20,199 nucleotides of DNA. Origin: Rubrobacter sp. (GTDB lineage Bacteria; Actinomycetota; Rubrobacteria; Rubrobacterales; Rubrobacteraceae). Shown in pieces: positions 12,317 through 20,199 of this stretch (its first letter is position 1; each line of letters opens with the position of its first letter). The stretch covers positions 1 through 20,199 of the forward strand of contig JACDAR010000172.1 in assembly GCA_013695335.1 (NCBI GenBank). Reading direction: 5' to 3'. Below the pieces are notes generated by a model that worked only from the letters and a program-made list of their open reading frames with translations, ran no database searches and was not told the DNA's origin. The position numbers and the translations under genes were made by a program.

Positions 12317-15300
12317 CTAGCCGGGGGAATTAACCAGCGCCCGTAGCGCCGTCTCAGCGAGGGCCAGGGGATCGAGGTCCGAGCCGCGCACTGTGACCCG
12401 TCCGTCCCTCCCCCCGACCACGCCGCCCGTATCTCTTCGGAGCAGCGCCGGTGTTTCAGCCGTGACGCCAACGACGATCAAACCTCCAGAACGGTACGTC
12501 ACGGATGTGGCCCCGGCCTGGCGGGCGAGTAGCTTGACGCGCTGGAGGCCGAGGAGGTTGAGCGCCGGGTCGGGGAGCTTGCCGAAGCGGTCTGTAAGTT
12601 CTTCCGCCAGATCGTCCACCTCGACCAGCGAATGAAGGCCAGATGCGCGACGGTACAGGTCAACCCGTTCGATCTCATCCATCACGTACTCTGGCGGCAG
12701 GTACGCATCGAGCGGGAGTTCGACGATGATCGGACGTTCCTCCTGGCGCTTAGGCGTCCTTCCCTTCGCCTCCTCAACAGCCTCTTCGAGCAACCGGAGG
12801 TACATCTCGAAGCCGACGGCCGCGATGTGGCCGGATTGCTCGCCGCCGAGCAGGTTTCCAGCGCCCCGAATCTCCAGGTCACGCATCGCGATGGCGAAGC
12901 CGCTACCAAGCTCCGTGAAGTCCATCAGGGCTTCGAGGCGCTTCTGGGACTCGACGGTGGCCCCCAAGGGTGCGAAGAGGTAGGCGTATCCCTGCTGGGT
13001 CGAGCGACCGATTCTGCCCCGAAGCTGGTAGAGCTGCGCAAGGCCCATCGCGTCGGCGCGGTCCACTATCAGGGTGTTCGCCGTCGCCACGTCCAGCCCG
13101 CTCTCGACGATGGTCGTCGTCACGAGCGCGTCGTATTCACCGCCAAGAAAACCGCGCATAACGTCTTCGAGCGCCCGCTCTGGCATCTGGCCGTGCGCCG
13201 TCACGAACCGCACGCCGGGAACCAGGGAACGCAGCCGCTCCGCAACATCGTCTATGGTTTCGACCCGGTTATGGACGAAGAAGACCTGACCGTTGCGGGC
13301 CGTCTCGCGTTCGATGGCGCGTTTGACCATATCTTCTTCGTATGGGCCGACGTGGGTAAGGATGCTGCGGCGACCGGCTGGGGGGGTTTCGATCACGCTT
13401 ATATCCCGCAGCGTAGCAAGACCCATCTGCATGGTGCGCGGTATCGGGGTGGCCGTCAGGGTGAGCACGTCCACGCTGGTCTTGTACTCCTTGATGCGCT
13501 CCTTGTGGCGCACCCCGAAGCGCTGCTCCTCGTCCACTATCACGAGCCCGAGGTTCTTCGGATTTACCTCAGCGCCGAGCAGGGCGTGAGTCCCGATCAG
13601 CACGTCCACGTCGCCGGCGGCGAAGTCTTTGAGGATCTTCCTGCGATCCGCCGGACGGGTGAAACGCGAGAGGCTCTCGACCCTGACCGCGAATTTTTCG
13701 AGGCGTTGCTCGAAGGTCCGCTCGTGCTGCTGAACCAGGATCGTGGTTGGGGCAAGCAACATGGTCTGCCTTCCGGCGAGCGCGGCTTTGAACGCGGCCC
13801 GCACCGCGACTTCGGTTTTTCCGAAGCCAACGTCGCCGCACACGAGGCGGTCCATCGGGTGTGGGCGCTGCATGTCGGCCTTGACCGCGGCTATCGCGGA
13901 TTCCTGATCCGGAGTCTCCTGGTAAGGGAATCCTTCTTCGAGATCCCGCTCCCACTCAGAATCCTCAGGGAAGGCGAACCCAGGCGCAGACGCCCGCGCC
14001 GCGTGCAGCCGCAGAAGCTCCCCGGCGAGCATCTTGACGCGGCTCCGCACCCGATCCGTAACCCGCGCCCACGTCACGCCGCCGAGTTTGTCCAGCCGCG
14101 TTCCCTCGCCGCCGATGTACTTGTGCAGCAACTCCATCTGCTCGTAAGGCACGAACAGCGTGTCGCCGTCGCGGTAGCTGACCTGCATGTAGTCCCGCGT
14201 CGCCCCGAGCACTTCCCGCGAGACGAGCCCCTCGAAACGCCCGATCCCCTGCGTCGCGTGTACGACGAGGTCTCCTCCCTTCAGGTCAGCGAACGAGCCG
14301 AGGGCGCGTCCCGACCTTCTTTCCGGCAACTTCCGGCGGCGTCCGAATAAAGAATCCCTCCGCAGCACCGCGATGCTGCCATCAGGGTAGGTGAACCCCT
14401 CCTCGATCTCTCCTGGAACCGCGTAGAGGCCGGGTGGAAGATCCGCGTCTGCGCGATCTGCCTCCCGAACCGTGCGGTTGATCTCCCCGAACGCGTAGAC
14501 TATCCGCTTCGCCTCCCCCACCGACCCGCAGGCAATGAACACGGACATCCCGCCCCGGACGTACTCATCCAGCCTCCGCGCCGCCTCCCTCAAAGAGCTT
14601 GCGAACGCCGCGACCGGAGGAGCAGGAATTACCTCCCCCTCCTCGCCCCCGGTGAACTCGACGTCCGGGGCGGACATCTCCCTGTCATACAGATCTTCGA
14701 CGAGCCCATCCAGCTCTTCGGACGTTGCTTCTCGCGGCTCCTCGCGCCACACTTCGAAGTTATCCGGCAACATCTCGCGCGGCGCGACGGGGTCGAGGTC
14801 GAGCAGCAGCGCGTCGAGGCCGGGAGCGCGAACGCCATGGCCAGCCTCCTCGGGATAGCCTTCGCCACCGGCAGCCAGCGCGGAGAGGTCGCCTTCGCGG
14901 GCGGCGTAGACCGTCACGGTTTCTAGCTCACGGACCACGCGTTGGGTCGCGAGGGAGACGGCGCGGACGCTGTCGATCTCATCGCCCCACCACTCCACCC
15001 GAACGGGAGATCGCCGCGTGCTCGGGAATACGTCCACTATGCCGCCGCGCACCGCGAACTCTCCGGGCCTGGATACCCGGTCCACCCGCTCGTATCCGAG
15101 GGAGACCAGCCGGTCCAGGGCCGCGTCGAGTTCGATCTCTATTCCACCCGAAAGCGGCATCGGATCGTACAGCGGCGCCCGCTCCATGTATGCTAGCGGC
15201 CCGGCCACCACGACGCGTGCCTCGTTTATGGCGTGCAAAGCCCGCTGCCGTCTTCCGACGCGAGTGACCGCAGGATCGAAGACATCCCCGTAAGCCACCC

Positions 15301-15478
15301 CGCGCGATGGAAGATGCACGACCGGCTTATCCGTGAAGCACGCGGCGTCGCGCGCGTACCGCTCCGCCGCCTCCTCCGAAGATGCCACAAGGACAACTGG
15401 AGATTTCGAGGTGGCGGCGAGATATGCCCGGATGCGACGCGGGGCTTGCAGGAGTCTCGTGCGGGTATCGTATTTCAC
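12317..15478 (-). CDS. mfd: transcription-repair coupling factor Mfd
   Basis: This 1053-residue ATP-dependent DNA translocase removes RNA polymerase stalled at lesions and recruits UvrA. Visible parts are an N-terminal UvrB-like region (about 1-330; SRPGEFAVRGGIVDVFP, VRVEWWGDEIDSVR) and an RNA-polymerase-interacting CarD-like domain (about 396-455; GDLVVHATQGIGRFEGL). The helicase core carries Walker A GDVGFGKTEVA (548-558), DEEQRFG (649-655), TATPIPRTMQM, TTIVESGLDVATANTLIV and QLYQLRGRIGRS, and a C-terminal TRCF domain follows. It is a little shorter than usual (1100-1180). The GTG start lacks a ribosome-binding site but lies six bases after a -10-like TAGAAT, so the message may be leaderless. 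It converges on the 11643 gene. Confidence 0.97.
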   Translation of the reverse strand: MKYDTRTRLLQAPRRIRAYLAATSKSPVVLVASSEEAAERYARDAACFTDKPVVHLPSRGVAYGDVFDPAVTRVGRRQRALHAINEARVVVAGPLAYMERAPLYDPMPLSGGIEIELDAALDRLVSLGYERVDRVSRPGEFAVRGGIVDVFPSTRRSPVRVEWWGDEIDSVRAVSLATQRVVRELETVTVYAAREGDLSALAAGGEGYPEEAGHGVRAPGLDALLLDLDPVAPREMLPDNFEVWREEPREATSEELDGLVEDLYDREMSAPDVEFTGGEEGEVIPAPPVAAFASSLREAARRLDEYVRGGMSVFIACGSVGEAKRIVYAFGEINRTVREADRADADLPPGLYAVPGEIEEGFTYPDGSIAVLRRDSLFGRRRKLPERRSGRALGSFADLKGGDLVVHATQGIGRFEGLVSREVLGATRDYMQVSYRDGDTLFVPYEQMELLHKYIGGEGTRLDKLGGVTWARVTDRVRSRVKMLAGELLRLHAARASAPGFAFPEDSEWERDLEEGFPYQETPDQESAIAAVKADMQRPHPMDRLVCGDVGFGKTEVAVRAAFKAALAGRQTMLLAPTTILVQQHERTFEQRLEKFAVRVESLSRFTRPADRRKILKDFAAGDVDVLIGTHALLGAEVNPKNLGLVIVDEEQRFGVRHKERIKEYKTSVDVLTLTATPIPRTMQMGLATLRDISVIETPPAGRRSILTHVGPYEEDMVKRAIERETARNGQVFFVHNRVETIDDVAERLRSLVPGVRFVTAHGQMPERALEDVMRGFLGGEYDALVTTTIVESGLDVATANTLIVDRADAMGLAQLYQLRGRIGRSTQQGYAYLFAPLGATVESQKRLEALMDFTELGSGFAIAMRDLEIRGAGNLLGGEQSGHIAAVGFEMYLRLLEEAVEEAKGRTPKRQEERPIIVELPLDAYLPPEYVMDEIERVDLYRRASGLHSLVEVDDLAEELTDRFGKLPDPALNLLGLQRVKLLARQAGATSVTYRSGGLIVVGVTAETPALLRRDTGGVVGGRDGRVTVRGSDLDPLALAETALRALVNSPG

Positions 15479-15484
15479 TCGAAG

Positions 15485-15512
15485 ATTCTATCTGCTCCCC
15501 GCCGACATCAAA
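15485..15512 (-). promoter_or_regulatory. mfd promoter (TTTGAT-16-TAGAAT), probably leaderless
   Basis: On the minus strand TTTGAT (15507-15512) and TAGAAT (15485-15490) are 16 bases apart. The GTG start of mfd begins seven bases after the -10, about where transcription should begin. The rest of the 79-base gap to the ptsI stop shows no terminator. Confidence 0.45.
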
Positions 15513-15557
15513 GCAAACCGATGCACAAAATTCTGTATCGTTGCGGCGAATCGGCCC

Positions 15558-17195
15558 CTATATCTCCGACAAGACCTTCTTGGCGCGGGGGATGGAGGGC
15601 GCGCTCATGCTCAGCTCCGTAACGCCGAGCCTCACGAGCTTCGGGATGAGCGCCGGGTCCGCCGCCGCCTCGCCGCACACCCCCACCCAAATACCTGCTT
15701 CCCGCGCAGCCAGGCAGGTCATCCCTATCAACTTCAGGACCGCCGGGTGGTCTGCGCCCTGGAGACGATGTAGGCGTTCGTTGCCCCTGTCGGCTGCCAG
15801 CGTGTACTGGACGAGGTCGTTGGTCCCGATGGAGAAGAAGGAAACCTCTTTCGCAATCTCTGCGGCGCCCAGCACGGCGGCGGGCGTCTCGACCATGATC
15901 CCGACCTCCACCGGGCCAGTCTCCACGCCCTCTTCGTCCAGTTCCTTCCGGCATTCGTCGAAGATTTCACGCGCCCCACGAACTTCGCCGGCGTCCACGA
16001 TCATGGGGAACATCATCTTCACGTTTCCGTGGGCGGCGGAACGCAGGATCGCCCGCAACTGCGGCTTGAAGAGCTCCGGCGTGTCCAGGCACATCCTGAT
16101 GCCCCGCCAGCCCAGGAAAGGATTTTCTTCCTCCGGCTGGTCTACGCTAGGCAGATTCTTGTCGCCCCCCACGTCCAGCGTGCGGATGATGACCGGCTTC
16201 CCTCCGAACGCCTCGGCCACCCTGCGATACACCTCGTACTGCTCCTCCTCGGACGGAAGTTCGGGGCGCTCCATGAACAAAAACTCGGTTCGGAAAAGCC
16301 CAACGCCTTCCGCGCCCCACGCCAGCGCGTCTTCAGCCTCTTCCGCGGAGCCGAGGTTCGCGGAGACCTCGATGCGCTGGCCGTCAGTCGTGCGCGCCTC
16401 CGTGTGCCTGTACTCGTCGAGGGCGGTTCTTTCCTCTTCCATCCGACGTTGCTTGTCCTCGAATTCGACGACAGTCTCAGGGCTGGGGTCCGTGATGATG
16501 TATCCTTCGCCGCCATCCACGGCCACTGTCTCAGCCGCGAACGCCGTCTCCAGCCCAGGGCCAGCGCCGACAACGGCGGGGACGCCCATCGAGCGGGCCA
16601 TTATGGAGACGTGGGAGGTCGCGGAGCCCTCGGCTGTCACGAACGCGAGCGCTATGCCTTTCGGGATGCGGGCTGTGTCTGAGGGGGCGAGGCTGCGGGC
16701 GAGGATGACAGAGGGTGTATCCAGCGTCGCAAGTGCGGAGGCTTCGTGCCCCATGATTTCGGCGGCTATCTGGGACGCAACGTCGCGCACATCGTCGGCT
16801 CGGGCCGCCATGTACTCGTCATCCATCCCGGCGAACATGGCGGCGAACTCTTCGCCGACGGAGATCACCGCCGACTCCGGGCTCTCCAGGTTCCGCACCC
16901 GCTCCTCGACGCTGGAATGAAGTTCGGGGTCTTCGGCCAGCTCGGCGTGCGCCTCGAAGATGCCAGCTTCATTGTCGTTTCCCGCATCGGCAAGCCGCTG
17001 GCTGGTCTCACCGAGGCTCTTCACCACGGACGCTACCGCTTCTTTGAAGTGCTGGATCTCCCCTTCGACCTCCCCGGCGGAGATACCGCCCCTCTCCGGT
17101 TCCAGTTCGCCGGGGGCGTGGACGAAGACCGAACCGACCGCGACCCCCTCGGACGCCCCGATCCCCGACAGCTTCCTGTTCGTCTCCAGGCCCAT
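15558..17195 (-). CDS. ptsI: phosphoenolpyruvate-protein phosphotransferase (PTS Enzyme I)
   Basis: This 545-residue Enzyme I takes phosphate from phosphoenolpyruvate onto a histidine and passes it to HPr in the sugar phosphotransferase system. Order of parts: an N-terminal helical HPr-binding region, the swivelling domain with active His195 in TSHVSIMARSMGVPAVVG, then the PEP-binding TIM barrel with GVGLFRTEFLFM, GWRGIRMCLDTPELFKPQ, GIMVETPAAVL, SIGTNDLVQYTLAADRGN and GVCGEAAADPALIPKL. All catalytic blocks are intact. ATG 17195 is chosen because AGAGGAG lies seven bases upstream and the protein then begins like its family (KLSGIGASEGVAVG). The frame runs on to 17306 but those residues are not family-like. 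No HPr or Enzyme II gene is in the window. Slightly shorter than the usual 570 or so. Confidence 0.94.
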   Translation of the reverse strand: MGLETNRKLSGIGASEGVAVGSVFVHAPGELEPERGGISAGEVEGEIQHFKEAVASVVKSLGETSQRLADAGNDNEAGIFEAHAELAEDPELHSSVEERVRNLESPESAVISVGEEFAAMFAGMDDEYMAARADDVRDVASQIAAEIMGHEASALATLDTPSVILARSLAPSDTARIPKGIALAFVTAEGSATSHVSIMARSMGVPAVVGAGPGLETAFAAETVAVDGGEGYIITDPSPETVVEFEDKQRRMEEERTALDEYRHTEARTTDGQRIEVSANLGSAEEAEDALAWGAEGVGLFRTEFLFMERPELPSEEEQYEVYRRVAEAFGGKPVIIRTLDVGGDKNLPSVDQPEEENPFLGWRGIRMCLDTPELFKPQLRAILRSAAHGNVKMMFPMIVDAGEVRGAREIFDECRKELDEEGVETGPVEVGIMVETPAAVLGAAEIAKEVSFFSIGTNDLVQYTLAADRGNERLHRLQGADHPAVLKLIGMTCLAAREAGIWVGVCGEAAADPALIPKLVRLGVTELSMSAPSIPRAKKVLSEI

Positions 17196-17355
17196 GAGGT
17201 GCTCCTCTCTTCTCCGGTCCCGGCTTCCCGTCATACCTCTTCCCCAGGTTCCCATCATGGTAACGGCCCGGTGAACCTCCGGCATGCGCGGAAAATAATC
17301 CGTCACGCTGATGCCCGATATCCGGCTGCCAGCATCCCTGAGAAAGCCGCCCCAT
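17196..17355. other. intergenic region upstream of ptsI
   Basis: This 160-base gap holds the ptsI ribosome-binding site (AGAGGAG, minus strand) and an open stretch in the ptsI frame that I judge non-coding. No -10 box fitting the window's TGnTAnnnT pattern is present. I see no terminator for the exporter gene upstream, so read-through into ptsI is possible. Confidence 0.3.
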
Positions 17356-18237
17356 TCAGGCAGGTACTTTCTTCCTCCCGAAACGGATCTCGGCGACGAG
17401 GGCTACGCTGATCAAAATGATGCCGAGGCCGACTATGGTTCCTGGTCCCACAGGCTCGTTCAGGAATACGACACCGGAGAGTAGGCCGAAAGCCGGAATG
17501 AGGAAAGTCACGGTGAGCGTCTTGGTCGGCCCGGCGGTGCGGATCAGGTAGAAGTACAGGAAGTATGCGACAGCCGTGGAAAACACCGCGATCGCCAGCA
17601 TAGAGAGGACGGCCGCCGTCGAGGGAGCGCTATCTGGTACGGTCACGGCGGCAAGCGGCACGAGCGTCACCGCCGCCCCTGACATCTGCCCGATCGCCAT
17701 CGTCAGCCCCGGAACCCCCTCGAAGGCACGCTTGGCATACACGCCGCCAACAGCATATGAAAGCGACGCTCCGAGCATCGCCCCGACGGCCAGAAGCACC
17801 GGCCCGGTCAACGGCACGGAAGGGAAACCCACGAGCACGCCGACGCCGGCGACCCCGAGCAAGAGGCCGGCGACCTTGCGCACGGTAAGCGACTCCCCGA
17901 TCCAGACTGCCGCCACGCCTGCGACGAACAGCGCGCTGGTGGAGTTGAGGATGGCCGCCAGGGAGGCGGGAATCTCTATCTCGGCGGCGGCGATGAGGCT
18001 GAAGGGAATTGCCGAGTTCACGGTGCCGAGGATCAGGAACTGCCGCAGCCTGCCGCGGAATTTGGGAAGCTGACGAACGGCTGCAGCATAGAGGGTCAAC
18101 GCCAGAACGGCGAGCGCGACCCTGCATCCCATCAATACGAAGGGCCCCAACTCCGGCACCGCAACCCGGATGAACATGTAGGAGACGCCCCACAACGCGC
18201 CGAGCAGGACGAGCGCCCCGAGTTGCCGGGCGCTCAT
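17356..18237 (-). CDS. DMT superfamily permease (two EamA domains)
   Basis: This 293-residue inner-membrane protein has about ten hydrophobic helices arranged as two EamA repeats (about 5-137 and 150-284). Typical marks are LLGALWGVSYMFIRVAV at the N-terminus, the GES motif WIGESLTVRKVAGLLLGVAGV at the end of repeat one, and FLNEPVGPGTIVGLGIILISVALV at the end of repeat two. Members export metabolites such as amino acids or other small molecules; the substrate cannot be told here. ATG follows GAGGGTGGG closely. It begins 37 bases after the ogt stop on the same strand with no terminator between, so it may be co-transcribed with the alkylation-repair genes, though a functional link is only an inference. 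Confidence 0.92.
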   Translation of the reverse strand: MSARQLGALVLLGALWGVSYMFIRVAVPELGPFVLMGCRVALAVLALTLYAAAVRQLPKFRGRLRQFLILGTVNSAIPFSLIAAAEIEIPASLAAILNSTSALFVAGVAAVWIGESLTVRKVAGLLLGVAGVGVLVGFPSVPLTGPVLLAVGAMLGASLSYAVGGVYAKRAFEGVPGLTMAIGQMSGAAVTLVPLAAVTVPDSAPSTAAVLSMLAIAVFSTAVAYFLYFYLIRTAGPTKTLTVTFLIPAFGLLSGVVFLNEPVGPGTIVGLGIILISVALVAEIRFGRKKVPA

Positions 18238-18274
18238 CCCACCCTCGCGTTGGTGGCTGCTTGTCTGACGGGAG

Positions 18275-18802
18275 CTACGATCCGGAGTCCCCGGATTCCG
18301 CCAGCACCAGACGCTCGTGATCCAGGAGCTTTTCCTTGAGGTGGAGGCCGCCGTTGAATCCGCCTAGCGTTCCGTCGGCGGAGATCACCCGGTGGCACGG
18401 CACGACCAATGGCAGGTTGTTGGAGGCGTTGGCCCCGCCCACGGCGCGGGCCGCTCCGGGCCGACCCAGGCTGTCGGCGATCTCACCGTAAGAACGGGTC
18501 TCGCCGTACGGTATGCGCGTCAACTCCATCCACACCGTCTTCTGCCACTCAGATCCAACGAAAGCCAGAGGCAAATCGAAAGTCTTGCGCCGACCGGACG
18601 CATACTCGGAGAGTTCCTGCCGCACCGGGGCGGTTCGGGCTTCGTCCGACACCACTACGTATCCTTCGTCTACGAGATCCTGGTCCATCATGGGACCCTG
18701 TGTGCTCTCCTCGAAATGAAGCCGTATAAGGGCGCCGTCCTCGTCCACCGCGAAGGCGAGCGGTCCCGCCGGGGATTCCACAGCGTCAACGTATGCGTTC
18801 AT
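18275..18802 (-). CDS. ogt: methylated-DNA--protein-cysteine S-methyltransferase (O6-alkylguanine-DNA alkyltransferase)
   Basis: This 175-residue suicide repair protein moves a methyl group from O6-methylguanine to its own cysteine. The active-site motif VPCHRVI is intact with Cys136. The helix-turn-helix and arginine-finger region reads IPYGETRSYGEIADSLGRPGAARAVGGAN with NNLPLVV following, and GGFNGGLHLKEKLLDHE closes the fold. The N-terminal ribonuclease-like domain (1-80) is less conserved, as usual. Its ATG overlaps the stop of the Ada-AlkA gene as ATGA, so the two are translationally coupled. The same pair order is known in Mycobacterium tuberculosis (alkA-ogt). It is a single-domain Ogt type rather than the C-terminal half of an E. 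coli-type Ada. Confidence 0.96.
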   Translation of the reverse strand: MNAYVDAVESPAGPLAFAVDEDGALIRLHFEESTQGPMMDQDLVDEGYVVVSDEARTAPVRQELSEYASGRRKTFDLPLAFVGSEWQKTVWMELTRIPYGETRSYGEIADSLGRPGAARAVGGANASNNLPLVVPCHRVISADGTLGGFNGGLHLKEKLLDHERLVLAESGDSGS

Positions 18803-20199
18803 GCTATCTCCCTTTCCCTCTCCGTCTTTCTATCATCTACTACGCTGTCCAGGCTGTCCCAAAGATGCTGCACGGCGTACGACCGCCACGGCCGCCAACG
18901 TTCCGCGATGCGGTCCAGAGACCCAGGGTCTTCTGGATAGCCGAGCTTACCTGCGGCCCGCTTCACCCCGAGGTCAGTCGGCAGAAAGGCGTCAGGGTCC
19001 CCGAGCGCGCGCATGGCGATGTACGATGCAGTCCAGGGACCGACGCCGCGCAACGCGAGCAGCTTCCTTTCAGCCCCTTCCCTGTCTGTACCGGGGTCAA
19101 GCAAGATCTCTCCTTCCGCCAGCGCGTGGGCCAACCTCCGCAGGGTCTCACGCCGGGCAGCCGGGACGGCGAAGTCATGGGATGCGGCCTCCTCGATGGC
19201 GGCAGGTTCAGGAAAGAGGTGCGTTAATCCCTCTTTAGGCGCGGCGAGTGATTCCGGGAGGGGCTCTCCGTACCCGGCGACCAGTCGCCCGGCGAGCGTG
19301 CGGGCTCCGGCCACGGAGACTTGCTGGCCGAGCACAGCCCTGACGGCCAGCTCCGAGCCATCCACGCTGCCGGGAACGCGCCGCCCAGGCGAACGCCGTA
19401 CGAGCGGCCCGAGAAGCTGATCATTCCCGAGGACTTCGTCCACCGCGACCGGGTCAGCGTCGAGGTCGAGGAGCCTGCGGCAACGCTGCACCGCTGGGCC
19501 GAGATCCCGCAGATCCGCCAGCCCAAGCACGCACTGGACGTGATCCCCACCATCTGACAGCGTCACCACGCCCGCGCCATGCGGCAGGCGCAACGTCCGA
19601 CGGTACGTGCCACCCGAGAGCGCCTCCACGCCCTCGACGGCGCGATCCCCGAGGAAGCCAAGCAAGACATTCAGGTCGAAAGGCTTCCTGAAAGGCAGGC
19701 GGAGTGAGATCTCCCCTGGCGCACCCTTCCCACGACCTCGGCGCGACCGCCGTAGTTCTCTCGGCGCGGAGGCGAAGACCTCGCGAAAGGTGTCGTTGAA
19801 TTGCCTGATGCTAGAGAAACCCGCAGCGAAGGCGACCTCGGTGATCGGCAATTCCGTAGTCTCGACGAGGAGCCGCGCCGTGTGCGCCCGCCGCGCCCTG
19901 GCGAGGGCTATTGGTCCGGCCCCGACCTGTGCAACGAGCATCCTGTGCAGGTGCCGCTCCGTGTAGGCAAGCCGCCGCGCGAGCCCGGCCACGCCCTCCC
20001 GGTCCACCACCCCATCTGCGATGAGCCGCATGGCGCGCCCGGCGAGGTCAGCCCGCGCGTCCCACTCCGGCGAGCCGGGAACTGCGTCGGGGCGGCACCG
20101 CTTACAGGCCCTGAAGCCAGCCCGCTGCGCCGCCGCAGCCGTCGGATAGAAGCTGGTATTCCCCCGCTTCGGCGTGATGGCCGGACAACTCGGCCGACA
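18799..20199 (-). CDS. alkA: Ada-AlkA fusion: methyl-sensing regulator with 3-methyladenine DNA glycosylase (5' partial)
   Basis: The gene continues past the right edge; 466 residues are visible and perhaps 35-40 N-terminal ones are missing. The first visible residues, CRPSCPA then FRACKRCRPD, carry the four zinc cysteines of the Ada N-terminal domain (visible 1, 5, 32, 35). The first equals the cysteine that accepts methyl from phosphotriesters. An AraC-type helix-turn-helix follows (about 57-150; VAFAAGFSSIRQFNDTFRE). Then comes AlkA: the N-domain (PFRKPFDLNVLLGFLGDRAVEGVE), RAVLGQQVSVAGART, the helix-hairpin-helix LRGVGPWTASYIAMR, and catalytic Asp409 in PTDLGVKR. It should sense methylated DNA, activate its own operon and excise alkylated bases. 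The frame is open to the window end; an internal ATG at 20031 would lose the zinc domain and is not the start. Confidence 0.95.
   Translation of the reverse strand, partial: CRPSCPAITPKRGNTSFYPTAAAAQRAGFRACKRCRPDAVPGSPEWDARADLAGRAMRLIADGVVDREGVAGLARRLAYTERHLHRMLVAQVGAGPIALARARRAHTARLLVETTELPITEVAFAAGFSSIRQFNDTFREVFASAPRELRRSRRGRGKGAPGEISLRLPFRKPFDLNVLLGFLGDRAVEGVEALSGGTYRRTLRLPHGAGVVTLSDGGDHVQCVLGLADLRDLGPAVQRCRRLLDLDADPVAVDEVLGNDQLLGPLVRRSPGRRVPGSVDGSELAVRAVLGQQVSVAGARTLAGRLVAGYGEPLPESLAAPKEGLTHLFPEPAAIEEAASHDFAVPAARRETLRRLAHALAEGEILLDPGTDREGAERKLLALRGVGPWTASYIAMRALGDPDAFLPTDLGVKRAAGKLGYPEDPGSLDRIAERWRPWRSYAVQHLWDSLDSVVDDRKTEREREIA

Noticed and set aside
12930..13130. Possible degeneration of mfd helicase motifs
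   Set aside because: All motifs, including the RGRIG block and the ESGLD block, are intact on inspection; the gene is functional by sequence.
12632..14350. Long open frame of 572 codons on the + strand
   Set aside because: It lies wholly antisense to mfd, whose motifs are all intact. Long antisense frames are expected in high-GC genes, and the translated product shows no family-like blocks.
15382..16920. Open frame of 512 codons on the + strand
   Set aside because: It is antisense to ptsI and the mfd start, Ser/Arg-rich and without recognisable motifs; a composition shadow.
17196..17306. N-terminal extension of Enzyme I to a start at 17306
   Set aside because: The added residues are not family-like, and the strong ribosome-binding site stands right before the ATG at 17195.
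18799..20031. Complete AraC-AlkA gene starting at ATG 20031
   Set aside because: The frame stays open to the window edge and encodes the Ada zinc cysteines (CRPSC, CKRC), so the gene is longer and cut by the window.

Overview
The window is high-GC chromosomal DNA, densely packed and mostly transcribed leftward. It fits a deep-branching actinomycete; Rubrobacter-type is my best inference. The reasons are a DUF501 protein beside an FtsB/DivIC protein and enolase, a tRNA-Leu without encoded CCA, many GTG/TTG starts, extended -10 promoters (TGnTAnnnT), and an Ada-AlkA fusion next to ogt, arranged as in mycobacteria. Seventeen protein genes and one tRNA are supported. Only the genes at 130 and 11643 are on the + strand. 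I see no phage, insertion sequence, CRISPR array or rRNA, and no gene-free stretch longer than 300 bases.

Left part (1-6600): an NAD(P)-dependent epimerase/dehydratase faces a CBS-CBS-ACT sensor protein. Next come two tandem paralogous multi-spanning proteins of the DUF2723/TMEM260-like glycosyltransferase family, with an altered first-loop motif. A large inverted repeat separates them from an SRAP (HMCES/YedK) abasic-site protein, which is followed by an unrecognised charged protein and tRNA-Leu(UAA).

Centre (6600-15500): reading leftward, this is mfd, a + strand gene of unknown function, a lipoprotein parvulin, then enolase, pyruvate kinase and FtsB-like genes packed 1-6 bases apart, then a repeat-bearing spacer, DUF501 and the tRNA. 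Enolase and pyruvate kinase catalyse the last two steps of glycolysis and appear to share a transcript with the cell-division protein. The + strand gene at 11643 breaks the run. It encodes an Arg-rich helix, a Met/Ser tandem repeat and a twice-repeated acidic motif, and is the least explained protein here.

Right part (15500-20199): a stand-alone PTS Enzyme I, a DMT-family exporter, an O6-alkylguanine-DNA alkyltransferase and an Ada-AlkA fusion cut by the window edge. The last two overlap by ATGA and form an alkylation-response unit; the exporter lies 37 bases downstream of ogt and may be co-transcribed.

The parts that look less ordinary are the 11643 protein, the DUF2723 pair, the short intergenic repeat families (AGTCG words, AGGCATCAGG words, TTAGC words), and a recurrent promoter motif that changes several start-codon choices. 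I found no convincing multi-gene undescribed system.
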